Positions 43,308 through 50,941 of a DNA stretch of 64,000 bases are shown one piece after another. The stretch's first letter is position 1; every line of letters starts with the position of its first letter. The stretch lies in the NCBI GenBank assembly GCA_002021875.1, contig CP018627.1, positions 9,238,001 through 9,302,000 of the forward strand. Direction: 5' to 3'. This DNA is from Streptomyces hygroscopicus. GTDB lineage: Bacteria; Actinomycetota; Actinomycetes; Streptomycetales; Streptomycetaceae. Under the pieces are notes generated by a model. The model was not told where the DNA came from and did no database searches. It saw only the letters and a list, made by a program, of their open reading frames with translations. The translations under genes and the position numbers were made by a program.

Positions 43308-44035
43308 GCAGGTGGCGCTCTCCGGTGATCAGGATGTGGTCGGTTGCCTCGCGTCGGCATGATCCGATCCAGCGTTCCGCGATGGCGTTCATCCGGGGCA
43401 CCTGGGGCAGTGTCGGGCCGGTCGGGTGCCGGGTGACGCCGGCGATGTGCACGCGGCGGGTGCTGTGGTCGATGAAGAACAGCACGAACCAGTGCCACAG
43501 GAAGACAGGGGCGATGTGGAAGAGGTCGGTGGCCACGATGGCGGAAGCCTGGGCTTTGAGGAAGGCGGGCCAGGACTGGTTGGTGCGCTGGGGTGCGGGG
43601 TCGATCCCGGCCTTCTGCAAGATCTCCCAGACGGTCGAGGCGCCGACCTTGCGTCCCAGACCGAGCAGTTCGCCGTGGATCCGTCGATATCCCCACCCCG
43701 GGTTCTCCCGCGCGAGGCGCAGGACCAGCTGCCGTAATGCTTCCGGCTTCGGTGGTCGGCCCGGACGGCGGTGTGGACAGGTCCACTTCCGGGCCACGAG
43801 GCGTGCGTGCCAGCGCAGGACTGACCGTGGAGTGACCAGCAACACCAGCTGTGCACGCTGCTGCTTGTTCACCATCCGGAGCAGCGCTGCCATGACAGCC
43901 CGATCGCTCCAGGAATATTGAGGTCGTGGCTGGGTGCGTTGCGCGACACCGAGCTGGTGCCGGAGCATCAAGATCTCGACATCTTTCGCCGCACTCAGGG
44001 CACCAGTGCTGCCGCAGGGTTCGAATGGCACATTG
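43308..44035 (-). pseudogene. Integrase-core transposase with internal deletion
   Basis: The minus frame reads [80 protein letters not shown] and then HPTGP-TLPQVPRMNAIAERW. About 50 residues with the second catalytic Asp (LIRDR-Q-F) are missing between HPTGP and VPRMN, and the 3' end after GERHLR is also lost near 43308. It is a close relative of the core fragment at 23083-23708. Confidence 0.75.
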
Positions 44036-44149
44036 TCAGTCGCAGTAGCACGATCGATTTTCATCTCGCGTGGACCACCGGCCACGCGAGAGCGTCTGCA
44101 CGACCGACTGTGGCCGACGATCGTCGGGACTCGGTGCACCCGCTCCGAT

Positions 44150-44461
44150 CCGGGCTGATGGCATTCTCGGCAAGCACAGGCGTGCCACCAGGCTGCGGTG
44201 CCAGCGCAGCACCGTGTCGGGTCGGACCACCAGGCGCAGTCTGCGCAGCACGTCCCGTGGCAGCCGGTGCAGCAGAGCGGCCAGGATCGCCCGGTCGCCC
44301 GGAGTGAACCGCGCCCTCTCCTTGCCGAGTTGCCGCTCCAGCACCATGAGCTGATGGCGCAGAGCAAGGATCTCTGCATCCTTGTGGTGATCGCTCATCG
44401 GTAGCAGGCGCAGCAAGGCGAACGCGTTGGTCACAGCCAGGTAGCCCAGTCGCAGCAGCAC
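44150..44461 (-). pseudogene. Transposase N-terminal fragment
   Basis: The frame from 44461 reads MLLRLGYLAVTNAFALLRLL, PMSDHHKDAEILALRHQLMV and LERQLGKERARFTPGDRAIL, ending LRWHRSLVAR, the N-terminal part of the same transposase family as the 9.8 kb IS. After that the sequence matches no transposase, but a similar ~130-bp tract recurs at 54200-54320. It abuts the truncated macrolide phosphotransferase gene. Confidence 0.7.
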
Positions 44462-44531
44462 GGTCGACCATCATGCCGCGGCGATCGACAGCTGCGCGAG
44501 GGCACGGGTCGAGCGACCTCAGACGAGGTTC

Positions 44532-44975
44532 CTACATCTCCACACCGCCTCTCACCAGGGCGGATGGGTTTTCCGGCAGGCGCAGGGCCAGCAAGCGCCC
44601 CAGACGCCCGGCGTAGTTGGGGCTGGCGGGGTCCATGTGCCAGTTGGGCTGCCCGGCGTTGGTCAGGGTCAGACCTGGGGCGCCGGGCAGGGCCGGGTAG
44701 GCGATCAGTTCGGGGAAGCCGACCTGCCAGTCGGGGACCGCGGCGCCGTCCTCGGCCAGGACGGGGGCGACCAGGTTGAGGATGCGCGTCTCGGTGGCCA
44801 TGCCCTCGGAGACGTCGGCGCGGCGCGGTACGCGCAGCACCCACCTCTGGCCGGTCGCGTCGGAGGCCATGATGACGCGGTAGTCCAGGCCCGCCTCGTT
44901 CACGGTGGCGTCCTTCGCGGACAGGTGCGGGCCGTGGGTGGCGGCCAGGGAGATGACGTCACCGATCGTGCTCAT
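44532..44975 (-). pseudogene. mph: Macrolide 2'-phosphotransferase (Mph), N-terminal half
   Basis: The 147-residue frame from 44975 reads MSTIGDVISLAATHGPHLSA, NEAGLDYRVIMASDATGQRW, VLRVPRRADVSEGMATETRI and VPDWQVGFPELIAYPALPGA, then NWHMDPASPNYAGRLGRLLA. This closely follows the N-lobe of Mph macrolide kinases (RVPRR, VPDW, AYP, W-MD--SP-Y). The C-lobe with HGD-N and the metal-binding Asp is absent; after RLPENPSAL the frame meets IS-derived sequence and stops at 44532. Full-length Mph is about 300 residues, so this is inactive. It is a relic of a resistance-type gene cut by the neighbouring transposase fragment. Confidence 0.8.
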
Positions 44976-45430
44976 GGGACCACGCTCTCACCCGCGCCTA
45001 CGCCACCTCCAGCAAGCGGTGGTAACGGCTGCGGGTCGCGACGGTGGCGGGTATGTCGGGCGAGCAGACTCGGCGGCTGTCAGGTCGAGGCGGCTAAGGA
45101 AAGCCTCCACGCCGAAGGCATGTTCCGTGTAGCCGGCACGAAGCCTCGCAGCTCAAAAGAAACGGTTGCCGTTCACAGTGCGAGGTCTGGGGATGTGCAA
45201 GATGTGAGCCCATGGCTGGTTTCCGCAGCAGGAGACGGTCACAAGAAGACTCGCTGTCAGTAGTCGTGCCTAGCCTGATGTCACGGATCGGCTTCTGCGC
45301 AGGGGGCGTTGCGAGGCGTTCGATGGTGGGCGGGTTGCTGCTCGGGGGTTTCGGTACCAGTACCTGCGCACGGTGCAGGCGCTGCTGGCCAGGCACTGTC
45401 CGGCGGACATGTGGCCGTGATGGCACCAAG
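44976..45430. other. Gene-poor stretch
   Basis: About 455 bp without a confident gene. A plus-strand piece near 45325-45420 reads GGRVAARGFRYQYLRTVQAL then LARHCPADMWP and a stop; it could be the beginning of a larger lost protein but cannot be assigned. Codon bias is weak. Confidence 0.35.
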
Positions 45431-45810
45431 TTAGTTCTCGCGGGCCGGACTGCGCCCGGTTGCGAGGCGTTTCTGCCCCTCGGGCATGGGCAGGACCGCC
45501 AGTGCGGTGTCTGCGATGTTCCGCGGCGTCTCCGGGACCAGGCCGGCCTTGCCTACCGCCTCGATACCGCGGACCACCGTCAACAGCAGTGCCGCCAACC
45601 GCTCCGGATCCGCAGCGCTGTCGATGTCGCCATGGCGCTGGGCGGCGCTGATCTCCGTCCGCAGCAGGGTCAGCAGTGCCCTCATGGTCTCGGCCGACCG
45701 TCCGGCGACCGTCGGATCATGCTGGGCCAGTTCCGCCGCGCCCTTGGCCAACAGGCATCCGCGGCGCTCGGTGTCGGAGGCGGTGTTCTCCGCCATGAGG
45801 CGCACATAGC
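45431..45810 (-). pseudogene. TetR-family regulator C-terminal fragment
   Basis: The minus frame reads RLMAENTASDTERRGCLLAK, GAAELAQHDPTVAGRSAETM, RALLTLLRTEISAAQRHGDI and PERLAALLLTVVRGIEAVGK. This is the ligand-binding C-terminal domain of a TetR regulator. The N-terminal HTH is missing: upstream of ~45811 lies the terminator hairpin of the neighbouring operon. No start codon of its own is convincing. Confidence 0.65.
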
Positions 45811-45837
45811 GGCCGCGGCCCGGTGGCCGCGGCCGCT
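45808..45837 (-). terminator. Strong hairpin after Rv1733c-like gene
   Basis: AGCGGCCGCGGCC (45808-45820), loop CGGT, and its exact complement (45825-45837) form a 13-bp stem, 121 bp downstream of the minus-strand operon end. Confidence 0.65.
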
Positions 45838-45957
45838 GTCGGCTCGGCGGCCCGTCGACGACCTGCCCGGCCGTCCGCCCCGCGGCCGGGGACGACATGG
45901 CTCGGCCGCGCTCGTCCAGGGTGGTCGGTCCGGGCAGGCGTGAGCGTTTGCGCAGGC

Positions 45958-46593
45958 TCAGGGGGACGTGGTCCAGCGTGGCGCGGTCTCGGCCCACTTG
46001 GCGTCCCACTGGGCGAGATTGCGCCGACGCAGGACCACGGCGACGCCGCGGTAGGCGGCGGCACCGGCGAGGGTCACGGTCAGGAAGCCGACGAGCGCCC
46101 AGCCCATGGTCCGGCTGCGGATCTGCTCGGCGGGCATGGGCGGCTCGGCGATCGCTCCGTCCGCGTCGACCCACACGTCGACGGAGCTGCCCGCGCTGAG
46201 CCCGGGCAGGACGTCGGTCTCGGCGGTGCGGATCCGTCCGTCCGGGTCGGTGTAGCGGACCGTGGCCGGATAGCGGTTCTCTCTCGCCTCCGCCGATCCG
46301 GGCTCCGGATGGTCCGGGGCGTCGTGGGTGAGGACGGCGGTGGTGAGGCGCAGGGTCTGCCTCTGGTGCTCGGCGGCCGCGCGGTAGTGCCGGTGGGCGG
46401 CGTCACCGATGGCGAACATGGCACCGAGCCCCAGGATCGGTACGAGCAGCAACATCGCCAGGGCGATCCGGCCCTGGAGGCGGTCGGTGCGCCGGTACAG
46501 CGGATTGTGCCGCCAGCGCCACAGCGACAGGGGGTGCACGAGCCCGTGGTGCGGGGGATCCGGGGGCTGTGCGGGTGGTGGCACGCCGGACAC
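45958..46593 (-). CDS. Rv1733c-like membrane protein
   Basis: The 211-residue protein has two membrane helices (RIALAMLLLVPILGLGAMFA and MGWALVGFLTVTLAGAAAYR) flanking an extracytoplasmic domain (ATVRYTDPDGRIRTAETDVL, then GSSVDVWVDADGAIAEPP). This is the layout of the actinobacterial Rv1733c family, whose mycobacterial member belongs to the dormancy regulon. Its biochemical role is unknown. It is the last gene of a minus-strand operon with an actin-like protein and two DksA-type proteins. The start at 46593 follows GAAAGGAGAACC. Confidence 0.75.
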   Translation of the reverse strand: MSGVPPPAQPPDPPHHGLVHPLSLWRWRHNPLYRRTDRLQGRIALAMLLLVPILGLGAMFAIGDAAHRHYRAAAEHQRQTLRLTTAVLTHDAPDHPEPGSAEARENRYPATVRYTDPDGRIRTAETDVLPGLSAGSSVDVWVDADGAIAEPPMPAEQIRSRTMGWALVGFLTVTLAGAAAYRGVAVVLRRRNLAQWDAKWAETAPRWTTSP

Positions 46594-46671
46594 AGGTTCT
46601 CCTTTCCGGGGCAGGGGGTGGCGTACAGCAGACCCCGGCCGGTGAGGTGGCGGGGTCAGGGGGCAGCGAGG

Positions 46672-47529
46672 TCAGCGGAAGAGCGGGCCAGGCCCGGGTG
46701 GGGACGTGCCCCTGGCAGACGGATGTCCGTGCGCGGCCCGCAACATCGTGGCGGCGCCGCGGATCGCCGCGGTATGCGGTGTGGGAACCGCCCGCAGGGG
46801 CGCGTGCGTGCCGCCGGCGAGCCGGTGAGTGAGATCGGGGCGCAGTGCGCCGCCACCGGCCAGGAGGGCACCCCGACTCAGCGCCTCGGCGGTGAGGGAC
46901 GTGCGGTCCTGCCGGAGCATGGAGGTGAACATGGTGCTGATGGCTTCGCTGATCTCCGCCGTGGCGTCGGCGTCTGCGAGGTCGGTGGTGCCGGCGAGGT
47001 CGGTGGTGCCCAGGGCGGTGCGGCGGGCGTCGAAGACCAGGCCGTCGACGAGGAGGACCACCTCGGTGAGATGGGCGCCGATGTCCACCACGAGCAGCGG
47101 CAGGGAGAGGTCGGCGCCCGCGGCCAGGGCGATGGCGCGTGCGGTGGGGACGGTCAGGACCGCGCGGGGGCGGAGCACTTCCACGGCGGCGCGGGCCCGT
47201 TCCCGGTAGGCGGGGCCGTCCAGCACCGGCGCGGTGACCACCACCAGCGGGCGGGTGAGGCGGGGCAGGCGGTGGCTGAGGAGCCGGTCGAGCATCCGGG
47301 CCGTTCCCGGAACGTCGACGATGGCGCCGCGCTGGACCGGATACACCGCCCCAGCACCGGGGAAGGTGATGGTGGGTACGTCGAGGACCATCCCGCGGCC
47401 GGCTATCCAGGCGCGGGTGCGGGCGCTGCCCAGGTCCAGGGCGAGGCCGCAGCAGTGCCGGCACAACGGCCAGGGCCGGTGCCGGTGCCCGGCGGGGGAG
47501 CCCGGCCGGAAGCGGCGGCGGACGGTCAT
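46672..47529 (-). CDS. Actin/MreB-like ATPase-fold protein
   Basis: The 285-residue protein shows actin-fold nucleotide motifs: LALDLGSARTRAWIAG (phosphate 1, near residue 30), PLLVVDIGAHLTEVVLLVDG (phosphate 2) and GALLAGGGALRPDL (adenosine loop). It resembles MreB/Mbl (PGAGAVYPVQRGAIVD, LTVPTARAIALAAGADL) but is shorter than the ~340 residues usual for MreB and has a basic N-terminus with a CRHCCG motif. It may be a specialised or degenerate MreB paralogue; polymerisation is untested. ATG 47529 overlaps the stop of the DksA-type gene (ATGA). Confidence 0.75.
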   Translation of the reverse strand: MTVRRRFRPGSPAGHRHRPWPLCRHCCGLALDLGSARTRAWIAGRGMVLDVPTITFPGAGAVYPVQRGAIVDVPGTARMLDRLLSHRLPRLTRPLVVVTAPVLDGPAYRERARAAVEVLRPRAVLTVPTARAIALAAGADLSLPLLVVDIGAHLTEVVLLVDGLVFDARRTALGTTDLAGTTDLADADATAEISEAISTMFTSMLRQDRTSLTAEALSRGALLAGGGALRPDLTHRLAGGTHAPLRAVPTPHTAAIRGAATMLRAAHGHPSARGTSPPGPGPLFR

Positions 47530-47894
47530 CGTCCGGCCTCCCGTACCTGCTGGCACCGTGCGCAGTAGCGGGCCTGTGGAACGATCATCAGCCGGTCGCG
47601 CTCGACGGGGCGACGGCACAGGTGGCACGTGCCGTAGCGGCCCTCGGCGATGCGTCGCAGCGCCGCCTCCACGTCGGCGAGGACCATGCGCGCGGAGGCG
47701 GCGACTTTGACGTGCACTTCGGCCTGTGCCGCGGAGCGGCGCCGGAGCAGGTCCTCGGCGCGGGGCGGCGCGGCGATCTGCCGCAGCTGTTCCTGGCGGA
47801 ACAGGCGCTGTTCGTGGAGGTTCTCCCGCAGCGCGGCGAGGTCCTCGGGCGGCAGGTGCGCGGCACGGTCGCCGATGGTCTGGTGGTTCACCAC
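47526..47894 (-). CDS. DksA/TraR-type zinc-finger protein 1
   Basis: The 122-residue protein has a helical N-terminus (LPPEDLAALRENLHEQRLFR), a coiled-coil region (EVHVKVAASARMVLADVEAA) and a C4 zinc finger (CHLCRRPVERDRLMIVPQAR then YCARC). This is the DksA/TraR family, which binds RNA polymerase through its secondary channel in other bacteria. The gene overlaps the MreB-like gene by four bases and lies 51 bp after DksA-type gene 2, so all are probably one operon. Confidence 0.85.
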   Translation of the reverse strand: MVNHQTIGDRAAHLPPEDLAALRENLHEQRLFRQEQLRQIAAPPRAEDLLRRRSAAQAEVHVKVAASARMVLADVEAALRRIAEGRYGTCHLCRRPVERDRLMIVPQARYCARCQQVREAGR

Positions 47895-47945
47895 TTCACC
47901 CCTTTGAGCAGGGCGGAGACGAAAACAGGAGGCGGACGGGGCGGG

Positions 47946-48275
47946 TCAGGCGGTGGCATGGCCCTGGCAGGCGACGCAGTACCGGGTGTAGGGGAGGATC
48001 TCCAGGCGTTCGGCGGGGACGGGCTTGGCGCAGCCCTGGCAGATGCCGTAGGTGTCGTCCTCCACGCGGGCGAACGCCTCGTCGATCTCGGTGAGGACTC
48101 GCTGGATCGCCTCCGTCTGCGCGGACACCAGATGGGCGTCCGTGCTCTGGGCGCTCTCGTCGAGGGCACGCAGCTGAGCCAGGCGGCTGTTGCGGGCGTG
48201 TTCGAGGCGCTGACGGGTTTCATGAGAGGTCAGCCGCCCGGGGCGGGGGCCGGTCTGGGCGGTGTCGAGCGGCAC
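47946..48275 (-). CDS. DksA/TraR-type zinc-finger protein 2
   Basis: The 109-residue protein has the helices LTSHETRQRLEHARNSRLAQ and LVSAQTEAIQRVLTEIDEAF followed by the zinc finger CQGCAKPVPAERLEILPYTR then YCVACQ. The motif DDTYGICQGC matches DksA-family consensus well. GTG 48275 is chosen because AAAGGA stands seven bases upstream. It is the first gene of the minus-strand operon, divergent from the histidine kinase. Two consecutive, non-identical DksA-type genes is an unusual arrangement. Confidence 0.88.
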   Translation of the reverse strand: MPLDTAQTGPRPGRLTSHETRQRLEHARNSRLAQLRALDESAQSTDAHLVSAQTEAIQRVLTEIDEAFARVEDDTYGICQGCAKPVPAERLEILPYTRYCVACQGHATA

Positions 48276-48650
48276 GATGAGGTCCTTTCGTGAAAGCGCG
48301 CCAGGCGCGGCAGTAGCCGCCCGGTTCCGCCGGCCGCGGTCTCCACGACCGCGCGCACTGGCCGTACCGGACGGCTCGAGCACCTTCGACTCTGCTCGAC
48401 CCGGCGTCGGAAGCCCATCGGGCGCGGACCCCATTTGCCCGGGGCAGCGGTGACCACGGGGCGATGGCGGGGAAGGGCGCGTGGGTACCCGATGACCTCG
48501 GATATGGGTGACGGGCCCCATCGACCGCGCGCGGTGCGGGAGGCAGGCTGTGTCAGGCTCGGTCGTGATCAGTTGTGGCGGCTCCGCCGGGGTGCGATGG
48601 GCGACAGTAGAGCTGATCACACGCGGAGCGCAGAAGGAGGAACGTCCCCG
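48276..48650. promoter_or_regulatory. Divergent promoter region, DksA operon / histidine kinase
   Basis: A 375-bp gap without a convincing gene. GTGATCAG (48565-48572) and CTGATCAC (48613-48620) form a perfect 8-bp inverted repeat 40 bp apart, ending 30 bp before the kinase start. This may be a paired regulator site or a leader stem. Confidence 0.45.
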
Positions 48651-49613
48651 GTGTCGCTGTTCTGGCGGATCTTCGGGCTCAATGCCCTGGTGCTGGGCAC
48701 CGCTACGGCGCTGCTGCTGTGGGCGCCGGTGACCGTCTCCGTGCCGGTGCTGCTGACCGAGGCGATCATCCTGGTCGGCGGTCTCGCCGTCATGCTGGTC
48801 GCCAACGGCACCCTGCTGCGCTGGGGCCTGGCCCCGCTGGACCGGCTGACCAGGCTGATGACCACCATCGACCTGCTGCGCCCGGGCCAGCGGCTGCCCG
48901 TGCCCGGCGCCGGCGGCGGTAGCGAGGTGTCCGAGCTGATCCGCACCTTCAACGCCATGCTCGACCGGCTGGAGCACGAACGCGCCACGTCCAGCGCCCG
49001 GGCGCTGCTGGCCCAGGAGGCGGAACGCCGCCGCATCGCCCAGGAACTGCACGACGAGGTCGGGCAGAGCATGACCGCGATCCTGCTGGTGCTCAAGCGC
49101 GCCGCGGACGACGCCCCCGAACCGCTGCGCGAGGACCTCCAGCAGGCCCAGGAGATCACCAGGGAGAGCCTGGACGAGGTCCGCCGCCTGGTGCGCCGCC
49201 TGCGGCCCGGCGTCCTGGACGACCTGGGCCTGGTCAGCGCACTGACCTCGCTCGCGCAGGACTTCGCCACCCACACCGGGCTGCGGGTCGTGCGCCGCCT
49301 CGATTCCGATCCGCCCACCCTCGACCGGGAGAGCGAGCTCGTGCTGTACCGGGTGGCTCAGGAGAGCCTGACCAACGCGGCCCGCCATGCGGACGCGCGG
49401 CAGGTCGAGGTGAGCCTGCACCGGGTGGGCGAGGCGGTGGTGCTGGAGATCGCCGACGACGGCCGCGGCATCGAGGCCGCCTGCGAAGGCGCCGGGATCC
49501 GCGGCATGCGCGAACGGGCCCTGCTCGCCGGGGCCACCCTCGACATCACCTCGACGCCTGGCACCGGTACCCGGATCCGCCTCATCACACCCGTCCCCAG
49601 GAAGCAGCTCTGA
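48651..49613 (+). CDS. NarL-type sensor histidine kinase
   Basis: The 320-residue protein has two N-terminal membrane helices (MSLFWRIFGLNALVLGTATA and LTEAIILVGGLAVMLVANGT), a HAMP segment (RWGLAPLDRLTRLMTTIDLL), the HisKA_3 dimerisation helix with phospho-acceptor His134 in AERRRIAQELHDEVGQSMTA, and HATPase_c with the N-box ESLTNAARHA and G-box ADDGRGI / GIRGMRERA. It has almost no extracytoplasmic loop, so it probably senses a membrane or cytoplasmic signal. GTG 48651 is chosen because AAGGAGGA lies nine bases upstream; the longer frame to 48435 is rejected. Its response regulator starts 2 bp after its stop. Confidence 0.9.
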   Translation: MSLFWRIFGLNALVLGTATALLLWAPVTVSVPVLLTEAIILVGGLAVMLVANGTLLRWGLAPLDRLTRLMTTIDLLRPGQRLPVPGAGGGSEVSELIRTFNAMLDRLEHERATSSARALLAQEAERRRIAQELHDEVGQSMTAILLVLKRAADDAPEPLREDLQQAQEITRESLDEVRRLVRRLRPGVLDDLGLVSALTSLAQDFATHTGLRVVRRLDSDPPTLDRESELVLYRVAQESLTNAARHADARQVEVSLHRVGEAVVLEIADDGRGIEAACEGAGIRGMRERALLAGATLDITSTPGTGTRIRLITPVPRKQL

Positions 49614-49615
49614 CC

Positions 49616-50323
49616 ATGCCCGATCCGACCCCGCCCGGACCCACCACGGCCTCGGCACCGTCCGCCACGGCCGGGAAGCCGATCCGCATCCTGCTCGCCG
49701 ACGACCACGCTCTCGTACGCCGCGGCGTACGCCTGATCCTCGACAGGGAACCCGACCTGGAGGTCGTCGCCGAGGCCGGGGACGGTGCCGAGGCCATCGA
49801 GGCGGCCCGGAGCCAGGAGATCGACTTGGCCGTGCTGGACATCGCCATGCCGCGCCTGACCGGTCTTCAGGCCACCCGGGAGCTGGTGGCGCTCAAGCCG
49901 GGTCTGCGCATCCTGATGCTGACGATGCACGACAACGAGCAGTACCTGTTCCAGGCGCTCAAGGCCGGGGCCTGTGGCTATGTGCTGAAGTCGGTTGCCG
50001 ACCGCGACCTGGTCGCCGCCTGCCGGGCCGCGATGCGCAACGAGCCGTTCCTCTACCCCGGCGCGGTCACCGCCCTCATCCGCAACTACCTGGAGCGCGT
50101 CCGCCACGGCGAGGAAGACCCCGACCAGTTCCTCACCCCTCGTGAGGAGGAGGTCCTCAAACTCGTCGCCGAAGGGCACTCCTCCAAGGAGATCGCCGAG
50201 ATCCTGTTCATCAGCGTCAAGACCGTGCACCGCCACCGGGCCAACCTCCTGCACAAGCTCGGTCTGCACGACCGGCTGGAGCTGACCCGCTACGCGATCC
50301 GCGCAGGTCTCATCGAACCCTGA
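49616..50323 (+). CDS. NarL/FixJ-family response regulator
   Basis: The 235-residue regulator has a receiver domain (ILLADDHALVRRGVRLIL; Asp29, Asp30; phospho-acceptor Asp75 in AVLDIAMP; Thr103; Lys125 in GYVLKS) and a LuxR-type HTH (LTPREEEVLKLVAEGHSSKE, then IAEILFISVKTVHRHRANLL). A proline-rich 20-residue N-terminal extension precedes the receiver. Phosphorylated by the adjacent kinase, it should activate nearby promoters; the DksA operon, the SecDF gene and its own operon are the obvious candidates. A hairpin at 50344-50382 follows. Confidence 0.92.
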   Translation: MPDPTPPGPTTASAPSATAGKPIRILLADDHALVRRGVRLILDREPDLEVVAEAGDGAEAIEAARSQEIDLAVLDIAMPRLTGLQATRELVALKPGLRILMLTMHDNEQYLFQALKAGACGYVLKSVADRDLVAACRAAMRNEPFLYPGAVTALIRNYLERVRHGEEDPDQFLTPREEEVLKLVAEGHSSKEIAEILFISVKTVHRHRANLLHKLGLHDRLELTRYAIRAGLIEP

Positions 50324-50343
50324 CGCCCGCCCCGCACCGACGT

Positions 50344-50382
50344 CCGGGGCTCTGGTCGTCCACTCCCCGGCCGGAGCCCCGG
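50344..50382 (+). terminator. Hairpin after response-regulator gene
   Basis: CCGGGGCTC (50344-50352) and GAGCCCCGG (50374-50382) form a 9-bp perfect stem with a 21-base loop, 21 bp after the stop codon. Confidence 0.45.
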
Positions 50383-50443
50383 ACCGGCACTCCACGCCGA
50401 GCACACGGCAGGAGTCGAGCACCCCGCAGGAAGGGGACGGTGC

Positions 50444-50872
50444 ATGCGCCCAGCACCCCGCAGCGCCCCGACCGCAGTTCACCCGCTCGCGGGGACGCTC
50501 ATCGCGCTCCTCGCCGTCCTGCTGGCGTTGGTTCCCGCCGATGCCGCGCGCGCGGCTTCCGTTCCGGTGCCCGCGGCTTCCGTTCCGGTGCTCGATCCGG
50601 CCCCGGCGGCCACGGGCGCCGAGCGCCCCGACACCGGTCCCCACGCGGACGACCCGTGTGCCGTCGGCTGCGCGGTCCAGGCCAGGGTCCGCCACGACCA
50701 CCTCGGCGAGCGCCCGTGCCCACCGGATCACCACGCCACCGACCCCCCTGACGCGGATGCCGGCCCGGCTGTCGGTACCCGTGCTTCAGCGCCTTCCGAG
50801 TGCGCACCAGCCTCTCCCGGCCGGTCGGCCCACGACCGCGGCCGGGCCCCTCCGGCACCCGCAGGTACCTGA
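50444..50872 (+). CDS. Small exported proline/alanine-rich protein
   Basis: The 142-residue protein starts with a signal peptide (basic MRPAPRSAPTAVHPLAG, hydrophobic TLIALLAVLLALVPADA, likely cleavage after ARA). It continues as a low-complexity Pro/Ala/Asp/His-rich secreted chain with three Cys. A duplicated SVPVPAASVPV segment is visible. No family is recognised. ATG 50444 follows GGAAGGGGACGG. It lies 69 bp before the SecDF gene, so it may be co-transcribed and possibly depends on that translocase; this is inference. Confidence 0.5.
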   Translation: MRPAPRSAPTAVHPLAGTLIALLAVLLALVPADAARAASVPVPAASVPVLDPAPAATGAERPDTGPHADDPCAVGCAVQARVRHDHLGERPCPPDHHATDPPDADAGPAVGTRASAPSECAPASPGRSAHDRGRAPPAPAGT

Positions 50873-50941
50873 CGCGACCCATCACCCTTTCCTCCGTCGC
50901 GGCCGCGCGGGCCGCTGCCGCGGCGTGCCTGCCGGAGGCTC

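Noticed and set aside
45823..47568. A 581-codon plus-strand frame
   Set aside because: Antisense to the Rv1733c-like and MreB-like genes; no recognisable domain.
48276..48650. DevR/DosR-type boxes between the DksA operon and the kinase
   Set aside because: The Rv1733c-like gene made me look, but I found no convincing GGGAC-type palindrome, so no dormancy-regulon link is claimed.
47946..49658. A long minus-strand frame extending upstream of DksA-type gene 2
   Set aside because: Only the part below 48275 carries homology; the rest is antisense to the histidine kinase.
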